Below, piece after piece: positions 56,888 to 60,817 of a DNA stretch of 60,817 bases. Source of the stretch: an uncultured Pseudoalteromonas sp. GTDB taxonomy: Bacteria > Pseudomonadota > Gammaproteobacteria > Enterobacterales > Alteromonadaceae. Made by a program: the position numbers and the translations under genes. The DNA lies in contig CANLRB010000027.1 of the NCBI GenBank assembly GCA_947493455.1, positions 1-60,817 on the forward strand, read 5' to 3'. The notes under the pieces were generated by a model. That model was given only the letters and a program-made list of their open reading frames with translations, was not told the DNA's origin and did no database searches. The first letter of the stretch is position 1, and every line of letters begins with the position of its first letter.

Positions 56888-59800
56888 ATGTATTATTCAG
56901 AAAATATTGGAAAAATAAGAAGGTTTTTTGCGGAAGAAAAAAATGACATTCATGCTGAATATATTACCGATTTCGACAAGAGTTTGCAGTGTAAGGTATT
57001 AGCTTTATTGCTAATAAATTCAAAGTTAGCGACACCTGAATTAAACCGAGATAATGTAAATTTATTACTGAGAGGTAAACTTGAATGGCCGAAAAGCGAT
57101 GGTTCAATGTATCGTATTGATACAAATGTAGAATTGAGCCTTTTGGAAAAGTTAGGCGCAATAACTTTCTACGCTAATTATTGTGAAATACACTCAAGAA
57201 GTATTTCTGATTACGATGCTATTAGTGATTCTGTCAAACCAATATATGATGCTTTAAAGTTACTTAAAAATATATTGTATGGTAATGAGTTTGTCAGGCC
57301 GTATTTTCATATTGATAAGCAATCAGCCCAGAAATTGATAGAGAATAATTCACTAATTGTAAAATTAGATGACTTTCAAGGAATAGTCCCAGAAGGGAAT
57401 AATTATAGAATAGAGCTACATTCTTTTCGTCATGAGAGTCTTTTACCTGAGCTTTTGTGGAAAGAGGTTATTGCTTCCTTAGATCTTAACAAAGAAAAGC
57501 TTGAAACGAATGACTCAGAAGTGGTTTTAAATGAAGAACAAAATAAAGTGCTCAAAAAGTGGCTGCTTATTTGTAGAGTATATTCTGATAATTATTTAGT
57601 AAGCATCGATTTTAAGTATATTAAACATGAGTACAGATTCATTTTTTTGGATTTTTTTGAATCTTTAATCATTAATGATACCCAATTAAAGCAGCCCAGA
57701 AGTACTTTGGAAAATAAGTGGTTATGTCATTTTAATTTCAAGGATATCTTTTTTGAAGTAGATAGAAGTATTCATATGCAAATTGATATTTCTAGAGAGT
57801 GTAATGTTAACCACACACAAAAGTCACCAGCACCTTTAAGTATTGATAAAGTTAAATCTAAGTATTTTGCACCTCAATCAGTGTTTGATACTTCAAATTT
57901 GGGACTTGTAAGAGATTGGAGAAAACATGCTCACCATATAAATAATGATAATATGTTTTATTCAAGTGTTTTAAGGCAATTTATAACATCAGATATTTTC
58001 ATTAAGAATAATTCAATCAACAGTTATGGGAGACTGGATAATTTACTTGAAAAATCTATAGGGAGAGAAGAGCTTCGTCATATCCTATTTAACGAATTAT
58101 CTAGCTTTAGCGGCATAAAGTATCTACTTTATTTATTAACAAAAAAAGATACTGCGTCTACCGCAGTGTATCTTTTTGCTAACGGAGTACTTCATCATTC
58201 AATAGGTTTACCTCACACTGAATCTGATACTTATCATTTGAAATACTTTCCTATTGTCTGTGATGAGTTCTTAGAGCTGAGTTTTAAAAGTAAATTCGAT
58301 AAGCTTGCTGATAAAGACATTGTTGAACTGCTCCTCTTCATGGCTGAAGACTCTATCTATGAGAATTATTCGGGAGAATTGAGCTATAAAAAGGACTGTT
58401 TAGATATATTGTTGAAACGATTTTCTATAGAACAAGTTTCTTATTTTTCAGAGTGCTTATTTTCAGAGATAGAAAAAAGTATCGACGAAACTGATAATGA
58501 TTTATCGGTTTCTAAAGTATATTTATTATTTTGGCTTCTTGAAAAGTCGCAAGATTTTAAGTTGGACAATGAAAATGATTTATCTAATAAAATTCAGTCA
58601 CTAATAATTAAGTTATATGCTTCAGCTTTCAAAAATAACATTGAAAATAAAGATAGTAAGTTAGATGCTTATAAACTTTTTGATTACCTTCCTTGGTGGC
58701 GTATTGATGATGAGTATATCCTCGGTATTTTGGGGCTTATAAAGAATACGAATCTCTGGGTTCTTAAGTTAACTGATAATAATTCATGCCAATATCAAAA
58801 TAAAAGACTTACTAGAAGCTATTTACAGTTACTAATCGGTTTGCTCTCAGAAAAACGAGCTACAGATAAGAGTGAACTAATTACTTTAAAGGTTTTAGGT
58901 TTAATTGAGTCTTGCGGTTTTCCTGAACATGCAAATGAGTTTTGTGGGCTGTTTGATTATGAATCTCAATATGACTTCTCCTTATGGCAACAATTTATTT
59001 TGATTGTAGATGATATGAGTGATGTGTCATTTGATAGAGTACTCTCAATTCTAGAATTAGGGGCACCGATTAACCTAGTTTTGGAATTATATGAGAAGGT
59101 GAATAAAGAGGCTCGCAAGGCAAAGATTTTGGTACATATTAAAAGTCCTTCTGAAGCAACAATTGATAGCTTAGGAATCGCTACACTTGAAGAATCACTA
59201 GATTCAGCATGTCGTACAGGCCAAGTAGATATTGCTAAGGTAATGTTAGATAAAGGGTTGTTTCTTCTTAATGATGAAGATAGTTACCTAAGAAAGAGAC
59301 TACCTTCTACACAGATTTCAATACTTGAAGATAAGTGGTGCTCATATGAGTTCAAAATTAACCTATTAATGATTGTCAGTGACAATTCATTGTCGAATGA
59401 CGAGAAGCTAGAGAGAATTCGAGGGTATAAACAGCCATTTAGGAACGAAAGAAATCACCAACTGAGAATGAATTTGGCTGGTAGCTGTAACCGCTTTCAA
59501 CGGAATATGAATGCATTAGTTCTCCATGAAACCAATCCTGAAACAGCTTATAAATATTTTCATGCTTTATACCAAGAAGATAAAACAGTTTACTATTCAG
59601 GTAATCGCTTTGCTTCAAAGCTAGCATATTTGGATAAAAGAGAAAGTAGTGAAAATATAGAATATAAAACTGCCTTAATTGAATGGTTAAGTTCAATAGA
59701 TGATTCTGATGTACAATCAGTGGATTGTAATTTTATCAAGAATTGGTTTCATTGTTTGATAAAAAATGATGATCTTAGAGGTATTGACGCCCTTTGGAAT

Positions 59801-60745
59801 AAGTTATCAGAAGCCCAACAGAATAACATTGCAATTGTGACTTGTTATTGTAAATCGTTGAAACAACGAGGGGAACATCATTCAGCCAACCTGATCTTTG
59901 AAAAGTTACAGAAGTATCATAATGTTGCTTCTTTAGGAGATGAAGCTGAAAAGCAATGGCATGAATTAAGAGAAATGATTGTAAATGACCATGAGCCTGT
60001 TGTGATTGCGGCGTTGTCTAAGGCTCTTTCGGAAATACCTAAATCTACTAATGAGTTAAGACAAAGGTATCATGAAATATGTTCCAAAAAATTAAAAGAA
60101 GTTATTAGCATCATAGATGGAACTGACTCAACTATTGAAAGGTTTTTATATGAAAATATTTATTCAATAATTGACGAATTACAACTTAGAAAAAATTATT
60201 TAAATAATTTTAATAATTCAGGAAATGCAACCTCTTACCGTATTACTAAAGAAGATTTAGTTAATGATTGGTTAACATCTCTATTCGACCATAAATTGTC
60301 ATATTTAGGTTTAAGTTGTCGTGATCAAAAGCGAGGAGGACAATCTAGTTCAACAGAAAACCCTGGAGAAATAGATTTTTTCCTTTGTGGAAAAAATAAC
60401 GAGCGCATTGCAATTATGGAAGCGTTTCGTCTTTTTTCAAATGATACAACAGTTATAAATAGCCATTTAAATAAAGTAGCTGGTTATGATCAACAATGTT
60501 TGAGTCCTGTTTTTATAGTTGCTTATTGTGATGTAAAAAATTTTTCTACTCTCTGTGACAACTATGATAATGATAGTCGGCAAAGAGAATATAGCGGATT
60601 TAAAAAATCTACAGTAAGTGAAGAGCTATTTACAGTTATCGAAGACTCTTCCACTTTAAAGGCTTATAAAGAAATACGTTACAGGGGACGTAAACCAGTA
60701 ACCATATACCACTTATTGGTAAATTTAAGTTTTGATTGTTTGTAG
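56888..60745 (+). CDS. Large unknown protein with nuclease-like C-terminus
   Basis: A 1285-residue protein starting 50 bases after the WYL gene, with AAGAAGAG upstream of the ATG. Most of it is helical and repeat-like, with no recognised family. The C-terminal 150 residues contain GEIDFFLCGKNNERIAIMEA (near residues 1160–1179), a spacing of acidic residues similar to PD-(D/E)XK nuclease-like domains in which the Lys is replaced. It may be the last gene of the SMC operon or an independent defence gene. The large repeat body plus a terminal nuclease-like part resembles single-protein immune sensors, but no NTPase motif is seen. Confidence 0.6.
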   Translation: MYYSENIGKIRRFFAEEKNDIHAEYITDFDKSLQCKVLALLLINSKLATPELNRDNVNLLLRGKLEWPKSDGSMYRIDTNVELSLLEKLGAITFYANYCEIHSRSISDYDAISDSVKPIYDALKLLKNILYGNEFVRPYFHIDKQSAQKLIENNSLIVKLDDFQGIVPEGNNYRIELHSFRHESLLPELLWKEVIASLDLNKEKLETNDSEVVLNEEQNKVLKKWLLICRVYSDNYLVSIDFKYIKHEYRFIFLDFFESLIINDTQLKQPRSTLENKWLCHFNFKDIFFEVDRSIHMQIDISRECNVNHTQKSPAPLSIDKVKSKYFAPQSVFDTSNLGLVRDWRKHAHHINNDNMFYSSVLRQFITSDIFIKNNSINSYGRLDNLLEKSIGREELRHILFNELSSFSGIKYLLYLLTKKDTASTAVYLFANGVLHHSIGLPHTESDTYHLKYFPIVCDEFLELSFKSKFDKLADKDIVELLLFMAEDSIYENYSGELSYKKDCLDILLKRFSIEQVSYFSECLFSEIEKSIDETDNDLSVSKVYLLFWLLEKSQDFKLDNENDLSNKIQSLIIKLYASAFKNNIENKDSKLDAYKLFDYLPWWRIDDEYILGILGLIKNTNLWVLKLTDNNSCQYQNKRLTRSYLQLLIGLLSEKRATDKSELITLKVLGLIESCGFPEHANEFCGLFDYESQYDFSLWQQFILIVDDMSDVSFDRVLSILELGAPINLVLELYEKVNKEARKAKILVHIKSPSEATIDSLGIATLEESLDSACRTGQVDIAKVMLDKGLFLLNDEDSYLRKRLPSTQISILEDKWCSYEFKINLLMIVSDNSLSNDEKLERIRGYKQPFRNERNHQLRMNLAGSCNRFQRNMNALVLHETNPETAYKYFHALYQEDKTVYYSGNRFASKLAYLDKRESSENIEYKTALIEWLSSIDDSDVQSVDCNFIKNWFHCLIKNDDLRGIDALWNKLSEAQQNNIAIVTCYCKSLKQRGEHHSANLIFEKLQKYHNVASLGDEAEKQWHELREMIVNDHEPVVIAALSKALSEIPKSTNELRQRYHEICSKKLKEVISIIDGTDSTIERFLYENIYSIIDELQLRKNYLNNFNNSGNATSYRITKEDLVNDWLTSLFDHKLSYLGLSCRDQKRGGQSSSTENPGEIDFFLCGKNNERIAIMEAFRLFSNDTTVINSHLNKVAGYDQQCLSPVFIVAYCDVKNFSTLCDNYDNDSRQREYSGFKKSTVSEELFTVIEDSSTLKAYKEIRYRGRKPVTIYHLLVNLSFDCL

Positions 60746-60758
60746 TGGTACATTGAAT

Positions 60759-60786
60759 TTGGCCACCTGATTAGAGGTGATATAAT
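60759..60786 (+). promoter_or_regulatory. Strong sigma70-like promoter at the window edge
   Basis: TTGGCC (60759–60764) and TATAAT (60781–60786) have a 16-base spacer. The -10 lies inside the palindrome GGTGATATAATCACC, and CACCTGATTAGAGGTG forms another hairpin. Symmetry around a -10 suggests control by a repressor or an insertion-sequence end. Confidence 0.6.
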
Positions 60787-60811
60787 CACCATAACTTAAT
60801 TAGGTGTAATA

Positions 60812-60817
60812 ATGGCA
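60812..60817 (+). CDS. Start of a gene truncated by the window end
   Basis: Only ATG GCA is visible, preceded by a suitable AGGTG at 60802–60806 and the promoter described at 60759–60786. It is probably a transposase or regulator, but the protein cannot be identified from two codons. Confidence 0.4.

Overview
The window looks like a chromosomal segment of a marine gammaproteobacterium, most likely Pseudoalteromonas or a close Alteromonadales relative. The evidence is the conserved block ssrS (6S RNA)–ygfB–pepP–ubiH–ubiI–gcvT–gcvH–gcvP, the codon style, RND pumps with lipoprotein outer-membrane channels, and several large secreted Ig-repeat proteins. No species-level marker is present, so genus is an inference.

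Layout. (1) 1–560: a tRNA-Thr/tRNA-Phe/tRNA-Thr cluster followed by decaying tRNA copies. (2) 575–3133: a REP-like hairpin, a metallo-beta-lactamase-fold gene broken by one in-frame stop, and an M1-like metallopeptidase. (3) 3507–9311: a three-gene RND efflux operon (outer-membrane factor, adaptor, pump) with overlapping cistrons. (4) 9388–15663: a 2091-residue lipoprotein with about 13 Ig-like domains, seven of them nearly identical, ending in an ImpA/M60-like metalloprotease. (5) 15945–20639: 6S RNA diverging from ygfB-pepP-ubiH-ubiI (peptidase and ubiquinone biosynthesis). (6) 20733–26436: an Ig-repeat exported protein, an SGNH-like lipoprotein, a LysR regulator and a short GcvT-like paralogue. 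(7) 26675–31421: glycine cleavage genes gcvT, gcvH and gcvP, with gcvP separated by a terminator and its own candidate promoter.

After the gcvP terminator (about 31500 to the window end) the DNA becomes visibly more A/T-rich and is accessory. It holds a helix-turn-helix/STAND-hydrolase pair on the minus strand, then a Tn7-like transposition module (TnsA, TnsB, TnsC and two TniQ/TnsD-type proteins) on the plus strand, then cargo: a small tyrosine phosphatase, an OLD-type ATPase/Toprim nuclease followed by an attC-like site, a 42-residue Gly/Ser/Pro-rich peptide gene paired with a 532-residue unknown protein, a small PD-(D/E)XK nuclease behind a hairpin-rich leader, and a tightly overlapping five-gene operon made of an SMC ATPase, a MukE/JetB-like protein, a MukF/JetA-like kleisin candidate, a Toprim-like JetD candidate and a WYL-domain regulator. 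A 1285-residue protein with a nuclease-like C-terminus follows. The final bases carry a strong promoter and the first two codons of another gene.

The accessory half reads as a Tn7-like element (or nested elements) loaded with anti-phage and anti-plasmid genes. The best candidate for an undescribed system is the SMC operon at 49505–56837 (possibly to 60745): it looks like a divergent Wadjet/MksBEFG system with rearranged gene order and an appended WYL protein. Transposon ends could not be located, and all family assignments are by eye.
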